Counted from the first letter of the stretch, positions 26,836-36,804 are shown. The stretch: 63,684 nt of DNA from Sporolactobacillus sp. THM7-4 (GCF_004153165.1 NZ_SEMD01000018.1:1-63684); one strand, 5' to 3'. Translations and numbers: made by a program. The notes: generated from the sequence alone by a model not told the origin.

Positions 26836-27048
26836 AAATGATTAACTCCATATCTGTTCTCAAACCGTGCCGATCATGACGGCACTCGTCAGTTCTCTTA
26901 AATTATGACATAATAAGTGTAAAGAAACAACACAATCAAAACGAAGTCTAATATAATAATCAGGGCGGGCTTTTTCTGATGTATTCTTAAGATAGCATCG
27001 CCCTGGTTTTGGAGTGATTGGGCAACTTGGACTTGGGGTGATCAATTT

Positions 27049-27672
27049 ATGGAATGGGACGTTTTTCTTGCACCGTATAAGCAGGCGGTTGATGAACTAA
27101 AAGTCAAATTGCGCGGTTATCGCGATTTATATGAAATTGCTTCAAAAAACTCACCGATTGAATTTGTGACTGGCCGTGTCAAACCGGTGCCCAGTATCCT
27201 GGATAAAGCAAAACGAAAAGGGATTCCGCTTGATCAATTGAATACCCAGATGCAGGACCTCGCAGGTGTCCGAGTCATGTGTCAGTTTGTTGATGATATC
27301 AGGAAAGTGGTCGATCTGATCCGCAACCGAACTGATTTAACTGTTGTTGAAGAACGCGATTATATTACTAAAAAGAAAAAGAGCGGTTATCGCTCTTATC
27401 ATGTCGTCGTTCAGTACCCGGTTCAGACGGTGAGCGGTGAGAAAAAAATTCTGGCTGAAATTCAGGTTCGTACGCTGGCAATGAATTTCTGGGCGACCAT
27501 TGAACATTCGCTGAATTATAAGTATAAAGGCGATATTCCAATGGATGTAAAATCAAGATTATTGCGGGCCGCCGAGGCTGCATTCCGTCTTGATGAAGAG
27601 ATGTCGCAAATCCGCGAGGAAGTCTGGATAGCCCAGCAGCATTTCCTGCAAAAAAATGTGGATGAGGAATAA
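27049..27672 (+). CDS. relQ: Small alarmone synthetase RelQ (YjbM)
   Basis: This 207-residue GTP pyrophosphokinase makes (p)ppGpp without a hydrolase domain. The RelA/SpoT synthetase core has [48 protein letters not shown] and [17 protein letters not shown]. The length matches the small synthetase class. GGGGTGATC lies upstream of the ATG. It is followed by NAD kinase and a pseudouridine synthase, the order known from many Firmicutes. Confidence 0.95.
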   Translation: MEWDVFLAPYKQAVDELKVKLRGYRDLYEIASKNSPIEFVTGRVKPVPSILDKAKRKGIPLDQLNTQMQDLAGVRVMCQFVDDIRKVVDLIRNRTDLTVVEERDYITKKKKSGYRSYHVVVQYPVQTVSGEKKILAEIQVRTLAMNFWATIEHSLNYKYKGDIPMDVKSRLLRAAEAAFRLDEEMSQIREEVWIAQQHFLQKNVDEE

Positions 27673-27739
27673 TACATTGTACAGCCGGATACAAGCCGGG
27701 AATCACAGCAGTGTCAGAATGGAAGGAGTTCGGGTTGGG

Positions 27740-28588
27740 ATGGATGAAGAGAAAAAGGACCTGCATAGGAATCGTTTTCCTGCGGGAACGTTAAAGAGGT
27801 TCGCGGTCAAGACGAGAGACGATGAGTTCTCAAATGAAATCAGAGAGCGTATCATCCGCTATCTGAGCGATTTTCAACTTTCCCATGATGAGAAGAAACC
27901 GGACATTGTCATCTCGGTAGGGGGGGACGGTACGCTTCTTCAGGCATTCCATCAGTATATTTACCGTTTGAAAGATACATCTTTTGTCGGCATTCATACC
28001 GGACATTTGGGTTTCTATGCAGACTGGACAGCAGAAGAAGTTGAAAAACTGGTTATTTCGATTGCAAGGAATGATTTCAATGTAGTTGAATATCCTCTCC
28101 TTCAAACCACCGTCCACTTCACAGATCATACCGATCCGGTAAGTTACCTCGCATTAAATGAGTGTACAGTGAGAAGTGCGAAAGGGCTTCTTGTCGCTGA
28201 TATCCTGATTAACGATGAACAGTTTGAAAGTTTCAGGGGCGATGGACTTTGCTTTTCGACGCCAACCGGCTCAACAGCCTACAACAAAGGACTTTCAGGC
28301 GCCATTATTCATCCATCTCTTCCGTCGATCCAACTTTCTGAGATGGCTTCAATCAATAACCGTGTATTTCGGACGATCGGTTCACCGCTGATCCTGCCCA
28401 AACACCATCATTGTCAGGTAAAGCCGGTTGGCGACAGTGATGGTTTTAACGTGACAATCGATCACTTATCGATGATTCATGATCATGTGAAGATGATTGA
28501 ATTCAGCGTTGCCAGGGAGAAGATTCGTTTTGCAAGATTCCGGCCTCTCCCTTTCTGGCAACGGGTTCGTGAAGCATTTATTGGATAG
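27740..28588 (+). CDS. nadK: NAD kinase
   Basis: This 282-residue enzyme phosphorylates NAD to NADP. The signature G61-G-D-G-T65 and the NE/D motif LALNECTVR are present, and [15 protein letters not shown] forms the substrate loop. The ATG at 27740 is chosen with GGAAGGAG upstream; longer in-frame readings start inside the end of relQ. The family usually starts near the KRFAVK stretch at residue 19, so this protein has a short N-terminal extension. Confidence 0.93.
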   Translation: MDEEKKDLHRNRFPAGTLKRFAVKTRDDEFSNEIRERIIRYLSDFQLSHDEKKPDIVISVGGDGTLLQAFHQYIYRLKDTSFVGIHTGHLGFYADWTAEEVEKLVISIARNDFNVVEYPLLQTTVHFTDHTDPVSYLALNECTVRSAKGLLVADILINDEQFESFRGDGLCFSTPTGSTAYNKGLSGAIIHPSLPSIQLSEMASINNRVFRTIGSPLILPKHHHCQVKPVGDSDGFNVTIDHLSMIHDHVKMIEFSVAREKIRFARFRPLPFWQRVREAFIG

Positions 28589-28625
28589 TTGACCCGGAGA
28601 ATATTTCAAAGGACGTGAAAAAGGC

Positions 28626-28645
28626 TCACCCGTTTCCACGGGTGA
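28626..28645 (+). promoter_or_regulatory. Perfect hairpin masking the ribosome site of the pseudouridine synthase gene
   Basis: TCACCCGT (28626-28633) and ACGGGTGA (28638-28645) form an 8-bp stem with a TTCC loop. The only Shine-Dalgarno-like sequence before the ATG at 28656 is GGTGAT (28641-28646), which lies in the right arm. No T-tract follows, so a terminator is unlikely. Confidence 0.5.
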
Positions 28646-28655
28646 TACTGATTTT

Positions 28656-29579
28656 ATGGATAAAAAATGTTTCAGCATGGAGCGAAAGATTGATCAGCAG
28701 CATAACGGGATGGTTATGCTTGATTATTTGAAGAAGGAATTGAGGATTTCTCGACGAACGCTGTCTGCAATCAAGTATAAAGGCGGTCATTTACTCATTG
28801 ATGGGCAGGACAGAACGGTCCGTCATTTGCTTAAAGAGGGAGAAGTCCTGTCGATCGTTTTTCCGCCCGAAACCCCGAGTGATTTTCTCACCAGTGAGTC
28901 GATGCCCCTCGATATCGTTTATGAAGATGACTGGCTTATGATCGTGAACAAACCTGCGGGTATACCCGTCATCCCGTCCCATCAGTACCCGTCAGGGACG
29001 CTTGCAAATGGTCTGCTCGCCCATTTTGAGAAAGAAAATCTGGCCTCGACTGTCCACATTGTTAATCGTCTTGATCGGAATACGTCAGGGCTGATGCTGG
29101 TTGCCAGGCACCGATTCAGTCATGAGCGCTTTTTCAAAATGCAGAAGCAAAAAGAAATTAAGCGACGTTATCTTGCTTTTGTCGAAGGAATCCTTCATGA
29201 AAAAGAAGGAGTGATAGATGCACCAATTGGCCGGCGGGAAGGGAGCGTCATTGAGCGGAAGGTTGACTGGCGGGACGGGAAAAGGTCAATCACCCATTAT
29301 CGGGTCATTAGACAGTTTCCTGACCGGACACTTGTCGCTGTACGGCTGGAAACTGGAAGGACTCATCAGATCCGTGTTCATTTTGCCTCGATCGGGCATC
29401 CGCTCCTCGGTGATGATTTATACGGAGGACCGGTTGACAGCATAACCCGACAGGCGCTGCACAGTTTTGAACTTTCCTTTGTTCATCCTTTTACTGGCCA
29501 ACATTTTCACCTCCACGCCCCTCTTCCCGGAGATATGGACAAACTTTCGGACGAGCCGTTTATTGTGGAAACGATCTGA
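28656..29579 (+). CDS. RluA/RluD-family pseudouridine synthase (YjbO type)
   Basis: This 307-residue RNA modification enzyme has an N-terminal S4-like region (about 15-75) and a RluD catalytic domain with [13 protein letters not shown], where D140 is the catalytic aspartate. [10 protein letters not shown] and [19 protein letters not shown] are also typical. The target base is not known. An alternative ATG at 28677 is possible. The last 20 bases overlap the 3-prime end of the converging prpE gene. Confidence 0.92.
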   Translation: MDKKCFSMERKIDQQHNGMVMLDYLKKELRISRRTLSAIKYKGGHLLIDGQDRTVRHLLKEGEVLSIVFPPETPSDFLTSESMPLDIVYEDDWLMIVNKPAGIPVIPSHQYPSGTLANGLLAHFEKENLASTVHIVNRLDRNTSGLMLVARHRFSHERFFKMQKQKEIKRRYLAFVEGILHEKEGVIDAPIGRREGSVIERKVDWRDGKRSITHYRVIRQFPDRTLVAVRLETGRTHQIRVHFASIGHPLLGDDLYGGPVDSITRQALHSFELSFVHPFTGQHFHLHAPLPGDMDKLSDEPFIVETI

Positions 29580-30300
29580 AATGATCAGCATCATAAGGCA
29601 TCGATGATGGAACCGATACAACCTCTTCCTCCGGATAGCGCAATGCGCTCAAGTTTCCTCCCAATACGCAGCCCGTATCCAGATTAAGGGATCGGTTTTC
29701 CCATCTCGGCTTTCTGACAGGTGTATGGCCATATACGATCAGAGCATCGCCATGATAGTCTTTAGCCCAGTCCCGCCGTTCGGGCAACCCGTGCTCATCC
29801 GTTTTTCCTGTTGTATCGCCGTATAAAATAAAGGATTTTATTCTTTTATTGATCGGCTTACCGATATCTCTTGTCCGGATCCCTGCATGGCAGACCACCA
29901 GCCTCCCGTCATCAAGCAGGTGATAGAGAGGCGACTCTTCATAAAGCGTCATAAACGCCCGGACGATGTGCTTATATTTTCCTTCAGAAAGATGCTTCAG
30001 TTCGCGTACAGTCGTCTCCAATCCATGGGAGACTTGAACCGGCCGACCGCTCATCCAGCGATACAGCTTGTCGCAGTGGTTACCAGGCACGTAAAGACCG
30101 GAGCCATTCCGGACAAGTTGAGATACAATCTCAATCATTGCGATTGAATTCGGCCCGCGATCGGTTATATCCCCAACAAAAACCAGTTTTCTCCCTTCCG
30201 GATGAGCAGGCTGGCCGCATGTCCACTGATAACCAAGTTTATCGGCGAGCTGCCGGAACTCAGGCAGGCAGCCGTGAACATCCCCGATGATATCATACAT
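29560..30300 (-). CDS. prpE: Bis(5-nucleosyl)-tetraphosphatase PrpE, PPP-family phosphatase
   Basis: This 246-residue metallophosphatase has all the PPP motifs: GDVHG at the N terminus, [24 protein letters not shown] and YGHTPV. B. subtilis PrpE hydrolyses Ap4A and has protein phosphatase activity linked to spore germination. The ATG at 30300 ([10 protein letters not shown]) follows an AAGGGAAGAAG stretch; an in-frame ATG at 30318 has no ribosome site. Confidence 0.9.
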   Translation of the reverse strand: MYDIIGDVHGCLPEFRQLADKLGYQWTCGQPAHPEGRKLVFVGDITDRGPNSIAMIEIVSQLVRNGSGLYVPGNHCDKLYRWMSGRPVQVSHGLETTVRELKHLSEGKYKHIVRAFMTLYEESPLYHLLDDGRLVVCHAGIRTRDIGKPINKRIKSFILYGDTTGKTDEHGLPERRDWAKDYHGDALIVYGHTPVRKPRWENRSLNLDTGCVLGGNLSALRYPEEEVVSVPSSMPYDADHFRSFPQ

Positions 30301-30410
30301 CTGACTTCTTCCCTTCATTGATTTGGTTCATCCGCAGTGCTTAGTATGCACAAAAAAACGGGTGAAGTGAGGACCCCGGATTCCGGAAGAGCTGTTCTAC
30401 TTTTTTAAGG

Positions 30411-30444
30411 TTAGAAAAAGGCGTCCTGATGAACAGGACGCCTT
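30411..30444 (-). terminator. Terminator after the rodA-type gene
   Basis: AAGGCGTCCTG (30418-30428) and CAGGACGCCTT (30434-30444) are perfectly complementary, with a T-tract on the minus strand. Confidence 0.9.
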
Positions 30445-30518
30445 CCATTTCAAAATCGTTTATCCGGGAAGGGTGAACGACACCGGTACGGTCTCGTTGA
30501 CATGTTCTCTTCTCCTGA

Positions 30519-31682
30519 TCAGGTGAACATATATTTTTGTGTCCGCATCTGCACACTCATCACGAGACCGACACAGATCAGACTGGAGAGAAGCGAACTG
30601 CCGCCATAACTGAGAAAGGGGAGTGTGATTCCCGTAACCGGCATCACCAGCACCGTCATACCGACATTTTCAAACACCTGAAACATAAGCATGCCAATAA
30701 TACCGGTACAAATATAGCTGCCAAAGGGATCATGAGTTTCCATAGCCGTACGAATAATCCGGTAAATCATGATGAAGAACAGCAGGATAACGAGACCGGC
30801 GCCGACAAATCCGAAACTTCCACCGATAACAGCGAAAATGAAGTCATTGTACGATTCCGGGATAGTAATAGACGGATCTATTTTTTGATTGAAAAACTGA
30901 CCTGACCCAATTGAATTAAGGGCACTGAGTACCTGAAAGCCATAGTCATTTTGATATTTATAAGGATCCAGCCAGGCAAGGAAGCGATCCTTCTGATGCG
31001 ATGCCAGGATAAGATTAATAATGGCTGGAAACTTGAACCAGCTGATAAAAAAGAAGACAATCCCGCTTCCAATCAGGGCAAACATTCCAGTAATAAATTT
31101 CAGGTTGATCCCGGAGACCAGAATCAACGATACGACAATACTAATCATGACAAGGGCCGAGCCCAAATCCGGCTGAAGGAAGACAAGAGCAAAAGGCGGC
31201 AGAGAAATAAGCGCGATCTTGCCAAGCAGCAGCCAGTCTTCATGGGAACTTCTGATCGAATACGTTTCGTTATGTTTATCGATTTCAACACTGAGAGAGA
31301 TGATCAGAAATAATTTCATGAATTCAGACGGCTGGAGCCTTCCGGCTGCCGGAACATTGTACCAGCTCCACGCCCCGTTGACATAAGCCGCAAGGGGAAC
31401 GGGCAGGCCGAGTTTCGCAAAAGTCAGTCCCAGCAGCATAATAATGCCGAACCCGTAAAAAATCCAGTGCAAACGTTTCAGCCGCTCGTAGTCAACAATC
31501 GTGATTAAAAAAGCAACGATCATGCTGAAAACATACCATCCAATTTGTTTATAGGCAAAGGATGTCGCTCGCCCTCCCTGATCAAGCGGTGCGTTATATA
31601 TCGAAATAAAGCTGATGCAGGCAAATAAAAATACAATAAAAATCAATGTATAGTCAATTTTAGAAAATGTCTCTCGGTTCAT
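30519..31682 (-). CDS. rodA: FtsW/RodA/SpoVE-family glycosyltransferase, RodA-like
   Basis: This 387-residue SEDS protein has about ten membrane helices. The conserved WYNVPAAGRLQPSEFMK, FLQPDLGSALV, QVLSALNSIGSG and TGITLPFLSYGGSS blocks are present. SEDS proteins polymerise peptidoglycan glycan strands with a partner PBP. The PSEFMK and YNDFIFAVIG pattern fits RodA better than FtsW. The gene is monocistronic with its own terminator. Confidence 0.85.
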   Translation of the reverse strand: MNRETFSKIDYTLIFIVFLFACISFISIYNAPLDQGGRATSFAYKQIGWYVFSMIVAFLITIVDYERLKRLHWIFYGFGIIMLLGLTFAKLGLPVPLAAYVNGAWSWYNVPAAGRLQPSEFMKLFLIISLSVEIDKHNETYSIRSSHEDWLLLGKIALISLPPFALVFLQPDLGSALVMISIVVSLILVSGINLKFITGMFALIGSGIVFFFISWFKFPAIINLILASHQKDRFLAWLDPYKYQNDYGFQVLSALNSIGSGQFFNQKIDPSITIPESYNDFIFAVIGGSFGFVGAGLVILLFFIMIYRIIRTAMETHDPFGSYICTGIIGMLMFQVFENVGMTVLVMPVTGITLPFLSYGGSSLLSSLICVGLVMSVQMRTQKYMFT

Positions 31683-31921
31683 TTTGTCGATCCTTTATTA
31701 AAAAGTATTTCGTCCAATTATTTACCCATTCTCTGATAATGATAACGTAAAGCCGGAAAAAGTTAAACCTCAATCTGGTTTCCAATCTTCACGTTCAAAT
31801 AATATTCGTCTGTTCCTCCATTTTATGGCCCATAAAAAAATAAGAAATTGGTTCTCGCAAGGCGATTCCATGAGCAGAATGAGCCGGGTTCGAACAGATA
31901 CTTTGGGATTTATATTCATGG

Positions 31922-31927
31922 TATAAT
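31922..31927 (+). promoter_or_regulatory. Candidate -10 of fabI
   Basis: TATAAT lies 38 bases upstream of the fabI ATG. No convincing -35 or FapR site was recognised. Confidence 0.4.
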
Positions 31928-31964
31928 AAGTTCATGGCATGATGAATTTGCAGGAGGTTAAAGG

Positions 31965-32741
31965 ATGAATTTAACTTTAGAAGGACGTACATATGTGGTC
32001 ATGGGTGTGGCCAATAAAAGAAGCATTGCCTGGGGAATCGCTCAGGCACTTGACAGGGCCGGAGCCCGGCTGATTTTTACTTATAACAATGAACGGTTCA
32101 GAGACGGCATCGAAAAATTGGCTTCGACTCTGGAAGGAAAGGACAGCCTCTTTTTCCCCTGTGATGTGACTGTTGATGAAGAAATTGAGACAACGTTTTC
32201 CAAAATTAAGGAAGAGGTCGGCACGATTCACGGACTCGCGCATTGCATTGCCTTCGCCAGAAAAGAGGAACTGGATGGAGATTATATGAACACGACAAGA
32301 GACGGGTTTCTTCTGGCACAGAACGTCAGTGCATATTCGCTCACCGCGGTGTTGAAGGCAGCAAAAAGTTTGATGACCGAAGGCGGGAGTGTTGTCACAA
32401 TGACCTACCTGGGCGGTGAACGGGTAGTCAGAAACTATAACGTGATGGGTGTTGCTAAAGCAAGCCTTGATGCGAGTGTCAAATATCTGGCTAATGATCT
32501 CGGAAAAGAGAATATTCGAGTAAATGCTATCTCTGCCGGTCCGATACGTACTTTATCCGCAAAGGGTATTTCCGACTTTAACAGTGTGCTGAAAGTCATC
32601 GAAGAAAAATCTCCGCTGCGCCGCACGATTACACCCGAAGATGTCGGGAATACGGCACTTTTTCTGTTCAGCGACTTATCAAAAAATATTACCGGGGAAA
32701 CCATTCACGTAGATTGCGGATTCAACATTGTCAGCATTTAA
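31965..32741 (+). CDS. fabI: Enoyl-[acyl-carrier-protein] reductase FabI
   Basis: This 258-residue SDR-fold enzyme catalyses the last reduction in each cycle of fatty-acid elongation. The nucleotide-binding start VVMGVANKRSIAWGIA and the Y-x6-K active site in YNVMGVAKASLD are typical FabI features. AGGAGG lies seven bases upstream. It is the target of triclosan-type inhibitors in other bacteria. A strong terminator follows. Confidence 0.95.
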   Translation: MNLTLEGRTYVVMGVANKRSIAWGIAQALDRAGARLIFTYNNERFRDGIEKLASTLEGKDSLFFPCDVTVDEEIETTFSKIKEEVGTIHGLAHCIAFARKEELDGDYMNTTRDGFLLAQNVSAYSLTAVLKAAKSLMTEGGSVVTMTYLGGERVVRNYNVMGVAKASLDASVKYLANDLGKENIRVNAISAGPIRTLSAKGISDFNSVLKVIEEKSPLRRTITPEDVGNTALFLFSDLSKNITGETIHVDCGFNIVSI

Positions 32742-32822
32742 CAATCTTTGATGAGAAGGCACTCGCTGTAAGCGAGCAAATGCCCGTATCAATCAAAAGG
32801 GGTCCAATAATAAAGCCTGTAA

Positions 32823-32853
32823 AAAAGAGCAGGGTGTTCCTGCTCTTTTTTTT
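32823..32853 (+). terminator. Terminator after fabI
   Basis: AGAGCAGG and CCTGCTCT form a stem flanked by A and T runs; nine T residues follow. A small upstream hairpin (CTCGCT/AGCGAG, 32763-32777) is also present. Confidence 0.9.
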
Positions 32854-32993
32854 TGGGATTGCGGCCCCGCACCAAAGAAGAAAGGGTATCTGCCACAGGA
32901 TGACAGTATTTAACCCGGGTTTGGGCGAATGATTGCACCGATTTCAGGGCGTACGCATATAGTGTCACGAAACCATTCCAGGAGGAGATTGAG

Positions 32994-33230
32994 ATGACAG
33001 AAGAGAGGAAGAAAGAGCCTAAGGTGATTCATGTGGATAAATTAGTCATTAAGGCGGACGAAGTCGTTTTTCAGCCTGAGCAGAATAACCATCCGCCATT
33101 CCGCTTCCCCGGCTTTCAGGGGGCAGAAGGTGAAACACCTATCGTCCGTGATTTCTGGGGCTTCCCGGTGCCAAGACGAGTGGAAGAGCCTGAAGAAGGC
33201 ACAGAAAGTAAACAGGAAGACAAGGAATAA
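32994..33230 (+). CDS. 78-residue acidic protein of unknown function
   Basis: AGGAGGAGATTGAG immediately precedes the ATG, so expression is well supported. The protein has a charged N terminus, the segment KVIHVDKLVIKADEVVFQ, a Pro/Phe-rich middle (PPFRFPGFQ), DFWGFPVPRR, and a Glu/Lys-rich tail. It has no membrane helix or signal peptide. I do not recognise the family. Its position after fabI, where B. subtilis has spore coat genes, makes a sporulation role possible but unproven. Confidence 0.7.
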   Translation: MTEERKKEPKVIHVDKLVIKADEVVFQPEQNNHPPFRFPGFQGAEGETPIVRDFWGFPVPRRVEEPEEGTESKQEDKE

Positions 33231-33254
33231 TCATAAAAGTCAGCTTTTTAGATC

Positions 33255-33288
33255 AGGGCGGGCCAAGTCATCGGTCGTGCCCTTTTTA
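33255..33288 (+). terminator. Probable terminator after the 78-residue gene
   Basis: The arms AGGGC and GCCCT plus an inner GGCC/GGTC pairing are followed by TTTTT. Confidence 0.55.
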
Positions 33289-33303
33289 ATTGCAGGGAAG
33301 TGG

Positions 33304-33987
33304 TCAGGGAAAAATAGTTTGTACAAAAAGCCCGTCCTCTTCGCTCCATTCGGCGATCATGACCTTCCCCGGATCGCCGATATCGTGCTGAGCAAGTTCT
33401 TTTTTCAGCCAGTCTTCGCCTTTGCCAATTTTCTTCAGGTTTTTTCGGATAATTGTTCCATCACTTATCAGGGTGAGCGGCAGAGAGGACGAAAGGTAGG
33501 GCAGTTTCAAGTCGCCACGTGTCGCCGGTTCAAACTTTGGTTTTTTGATCACAGAAACTTTTCCGTTCGGTTCCAGAATAGCGAATTCAATTTCACGAAA
33601 TGAAAAAACATTTTTGTCACGCAGATGCATCTGAAGATGATTGATGTCGACTTTGTTTTTTTTTAAAACCTTTCTGTCAATAATTCCGTTTTTTATCACA
33701 AGCTCAGGCTGGCTTTCGAAAAACCCGCGGGATCGATTGAATTTTAATGTGATCCAGTCAATCAGGGCAATCAGGATGCCCCAGAGTGCAATGGCAAAAA
33801 GCACTTTAATAATATTGGCATGTTTATCATAGATTGCGTCACTGACGAAGTCACCAACCACGACCATTGAAATAAAATCAAATGGAGTAGCTTCGGATAA
33901 TGATGCTCTTCCCATAACTTTGGTCAATAGTAGTAAGCCAAACAGCCCGACGATGAGTTCGATAACGATCGATAAAAAAGATGCCAA
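33304..33987 (-). CDS. YetF-family (DUF421) membrane protein
   Basis: This 227-residue protein has three membrane helices in the first 85 residues and a soluble C-terminal DUF421 domain. The conserved VMGRASLSEATPFDF and the VVGDFVSDAI motif are present. The TTG at 33987 follows GGGGAGG at 8-base spacing. Family members occur in several copies in spore-formers, and some are linked to germination, but the function of this one is unknown. Confidence 0.85.
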   Translation of the reverse strand: MASFLSIVIELIVGLFGLLLLTKVMGRASLSEATPFDFISMVVVGDFVSDAIYDKHANIIKVLFAIALWGILIALIDWITLKFNRSRGFFESQPELVIKNGIIDRKVLKKNKVDINHLQMHLRDKNVFSFREIEFAILEPNGKVSVIKKPKFEPATRGDLKLPYLSSSLPLTLISDGTIIRKNLKKIGKGEDWLKKELAQHDIGDPGKVMIAEWSEEDGLFVQTIFP

Positions 33988-34224
33988 GACCTGAACCTCC
34001 CCTTTCCTGTGCCTGACCGGGATTTGCAGTGCTGGTGCTAGGATACGCCAAATATATCTTTTTTAACCAAAAGATCGTTTATTTTAATGGCATTCTTGTA
34101 ATCCCGATTCCGCTTCGTCGGGCTGGCTGACAGATCGTCTTTTGATAAGAAGCGAAGTTTTTTATTCCTGACTGAATCTCCTTTCTTGCTTCTTCAGGTG
34201 ATTTTGTTTTATGATTACGATACG

Positions 34225-34953
34225 TCACTCAGAAAATGTTTCCAGAAGCGCGCTCCGGACGTCAGGCTGCCAGCTGCGCCATGTATGATCGCCGTTTCGT
34301 TCATGGAAACTGTAGCGATACGGGTGGCGGGTGCAGATGGCTCGATGCAAATCCTGGTTGAGGCTGAGAAAGTTCTCCAGAGTTCCTTTAGTTGTTTTGA
34401 CTTGCGACTCTCCCCGTCCAATGGAATGATAAATGCTCATTGGTAAAATATTCGCGGATGTGTTTACTCGATCGATGATCTGTTCATTGACATATGGGGA
34501 CTGCATAATGACACCGTGAAAAAGTTCCGGAAAAGTGAGTGCCGCTGACAAAGAAACAGTCCCTCCAAGAGAATCACCGATCAGCGTACGGCTGTCCGGA
34601 GAAGAGGCGATTGAGGTCCGATTTTGAATAAAAGGCAGCACTTCTTCCGCAAGTGCATGCAAATAGTGATCATGAAGGGAACCGGCGGGATGGTAAAGTT
34701 TCCATCGCGATGCACGGCTCTCATAAGGAATTGCGATGATGACAATGGGTTGGATGATGTTTTTACTGATCCAGTCATCTGCAATGCTCGCAAGTCTGCC
34801 GATTTGAATATAATCGCGGCCGTCCTGAGCGATGAGTAATGAGCAGGGTCTGTCCGGATTATAATTTGGCGGCAGATACCGAATAAAAGGCAGTTCCTGT
34901 CTTAAAAACCGACTGTTGATGGAGAAATCTTCCATTTTTCCCCGAAGTCTCAT
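34225..34953 (-). CDS. Putative esterase (alpha/beta hydrolase, YjcH type)
   Basis: This 242-residue protein has an esterase D-like fold. The nucleophile elbow is GDSLGG, with Ser in LIGDSLGGTVSLSAAL; the oxyanion region is LLIAQDGRDY and the likely catalytic His is in NGDHTWRSW. It has no signal peptide. GGAGGG lies six bases before the ATG. It resembles YjcH and Fes-type esterases; the substrate is unknown. Confidence 0.8.
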   Translation of the reverse strand: MRLRGKMEDFSINSRFLRQELPFIRYLPPNYNPDRPCSLLIAQDGRDYIQIGRLASIADDWISKNIIQPIVIIAIPYESRASRWKLYHPAGSLHDHYLHALAEEVLPFIQNRTSIASSPDSRTLIGDSLGGTVSLSAALTFPELFHGVIMQSPYVNEQIIDRVNTSANILPMSIYHSIGRGESQVKTTKGTLENFLSLNQDLHRAICTRHPYRYSFHERNGDHTWRSWQPDVRSALLETFSE

Positions 34954-35095
34954 CTCGAACCCTCCAGACGTTCATTTTTCTATTAATAGTAGCATAGAAT
35001 GAAGGTCGAAAGAGCGTCCGTGGACCGATTCAAACTAAAAATATTTTGCATAATAAAACATGGAGCCATATAGAGAGAAAGGAGTTTTCTAAGAC

Positions 35096-35698
35096 ATGAG
35101 TAAAAAAGAATTCACGAAAAGTATGACGTATGCTCCGGGATTACCGGAGGGAGCCACATTTTATTCCGAACATAAAAAAAGAGTGACCAGTCATGCCGTT
35201 TCAGAAGCAGCGGAAAGGGCGCTGAAGGAGCGCGGTGTGGAAGTTGAGGATATAGCGGAAATTGTTTTTGATTTGCAGACGCCCTTTATGCGAGGGCTGA
35301 CAATGGCCGACTGTGTGGAAAATGTCAGAGGCGCACTTGCGAAACGCGAACTGCAGCACGCCATTCTTGTCGGTATCGAGCTTGATAAACTCGCTGAGAA
35401 GAACATGCTTTCCGAACCTTTGCAATCTCTGGTTGATCAGGATGAGGGCCTGTTCGGAGTCGATGAAACCATTGCACTGGGTGCTGTTTCAAGTTTCGGA
35501 AGCATTGCCGCTACGACATTTGGCTATCTTGACAAGGTAAAACCAAAAATAATCGGCAGGCTTGATCAGGAGAAAAAAGGAAAGGTTAACACGTTTCTTG
35601 ACGATTTAGTTGCGAGTATTGCTGCGGACGCATCAAGCAGGCTGGCACACCGGGTAAGGGACAAGGAAGAAGAACGTCTCGGAAAAGATAGAGAGTAA
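35096..35698 (+). CDS. Phosphatidylglycerophosphatase A family protein (YutG type)
   Basis: This 200-residue protein has the PgpA-family central region, with LTMADCVENVRGALAKRELQHAILVGIELD split across it, and the tail GVDETIALGAVSSFGSIA. No membrane helix is evident, as in B. subtilis YutG. The family dephosphorylates phosphatidylglycerophosphate in other bacteria; the activity of this soluble branch is less certain. AAAGGAG precedes the ATG. A terminator follows. Confidence 0.75.
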   Translation: MSKKEFTKSMTYAPGLPEGATFYSEHKKRVTSHAVSEAAERALKERGVEVEDIAEIVFDLQTPFMRGLTMADCVENVRGALAKRELQHAILVGIELDKLAEKNMLSEPLQSLVDQDEGLFGVDETIALGAVSSFGSIAATTFGYLDKVKPKIIGRLDQEKKGKVNTFLDDLVASIAADASSRLAHRVRDKEEERLGKDRE

Positions 35699-35707
35699 AT
35701 GACTGAC

Positions 35708-35735
35708 AACGGATTCATTCGGATCCGTTTTTTTT
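35708..35735 (+). terminator. Terminator after the pgpA-family gene
   Basis: AACGGATTC (35708-35716) and GGATCCGTT (35721-35729) pair with one G-T, followed by eight T residues. Confidence 0.85.
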
Positions 35736-35782
35736 ATGGCTCTTTATGCCCGGTGTTGATTTTAAAAACCTTTTCATTGGGG

Positions 35783-35826
35783 AGAGGGACACGAACTTCT
35801 GCGGGAAAAAGCATGGTCAGGTGATT
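35783..35826. repeat. Dispersed repeat, truncated copy C
   Basis: The stretch has CTTCTGCGGGAAAAAGCATG followed by GTCAGGTGAT. It matches the 5-prime part of the repeat type seen at 14.0 and 16.1 kb. The rest of the 335-base gene-free stretch up to 36033 holds the terminator above and nothing else recognised. Confidence 0.45.
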
Positions 35827-36033
35827 ATCTGATCCATACCAGGTTTAAAACCTGAACCCTCTTAAATGTGTGCTATACTGGAAAATGTCTTAATCATAAA
35901 TCTGAATAAGTCTGAGGACGAATTTCAGGGTTTCAGACTTCTGAAGACTCTTTAAAAGATGACTATTCAGGAAAAGAAGCCTGCAGAAGTCGATAAAGCG
36001 ATAACCAATTCCAAGGGTTCTGAGGTGTTGAAT

Positions 36034-36639
36034 ATGACAAGTTTTCTGATTCTGCATGGGCTGGGCGGCAGCGGAGAGGGCCACTGGCAGAGATGGCTGT
36101 ACAATGAACTGAAAAAGAGGAACAAATCCGTTTTCTTTCCGCAGTTTTCCGGGCAGGACAGGCCGGTAAAAGAGATATGGCTTGAACAGCTGAATCATGT
36201 CATTGGATCAATTCCTGAGACTGATCCTTTAGTTGTTGTGACACACAGTCTTGGTTGTATCTTATGGATCCACTATGCGGCTCAGGCAGCGAGAAGAAGA
36301 GTGAAAAGGGCGATTCTTGTTTCCCCGCCATCTCAGTATTTAAGTATCAGTGAAATCAGAAATTTTTTCCCGCTCCCGGAAACAAAGGACAGCCTTGCCA
36401 CTGCCGCGGATAAAACGATGTTTGTGATGTCTGCGAATGACCCGTATCTTCCGCAACAAGCCGTTTCTCAGTACTTTGAATACGGTGTTCCTTGTGTGAT
36501 TCTTCCGGGGATGGGTCATATTAATGTGGAATCGGGATGGGGTCCGTGGCCCTGGATACTCGAAAGCTGTTTAATCGACCGGATGCCGATCCCGGATTCA
36601 TTTCATGGAACAACAGATAATGCGCCATCAAGTGAGTAA
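36034..36639 (+). CDS. RBBP9/YdeN-family alpha/beta hydrolase
   Basis: This 201-residue serine hydrolase has FLILHGLGGSGEGHWQ at its N terminus, the nucleophile in THSLGC, Asp in SANDPY and His in GMGHIN, a complete triad. The ATG at 36034 follows GAGGTG at 6-base spacing; an in-frame ATG at 35959 lacks a ribosome site. The family includes YdeN of B. subtilis; the substrate is unknown. Confidence 0.85.
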   Translation: MTSFLILHGLGGSGEGHWQRWLYNELKKRNKSVFFPQFSGQDRPVKEIWLEQLNHVIGSIPETDPLVVVTHSLGCILWIHYAAQAARRRVKRAILVSPPSQYLSISEIRNFFPLPETKDSLATAADKTMFVMSANDPYLPQQAVSQYFEYGVPCVILPGMGHINVESGWGPWPWILESCLIDRMPIPDSFHGTTDNAPSSE

Positions 36640-36804
36640 ATACGATTTTCAAACCGAAATTCTAAGAACGATGTAACAGGGTAACAGGATGTGATTCAGA
36701 CTCGGGGTGGGGTTATCAGGAGAGAAAGGGATTAACCTGCGAGGAACTGAACGGTTTTTAACTGGAACGCCGCTATTCTGTTCTGCTTTTTATTTTACAT
36801 ATAC

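Noticed and set aside
35890-36198. 102-codon frame on the minus strand
   Set aside because: It overlaps the start of the hydrolase gene and has no features of its own.
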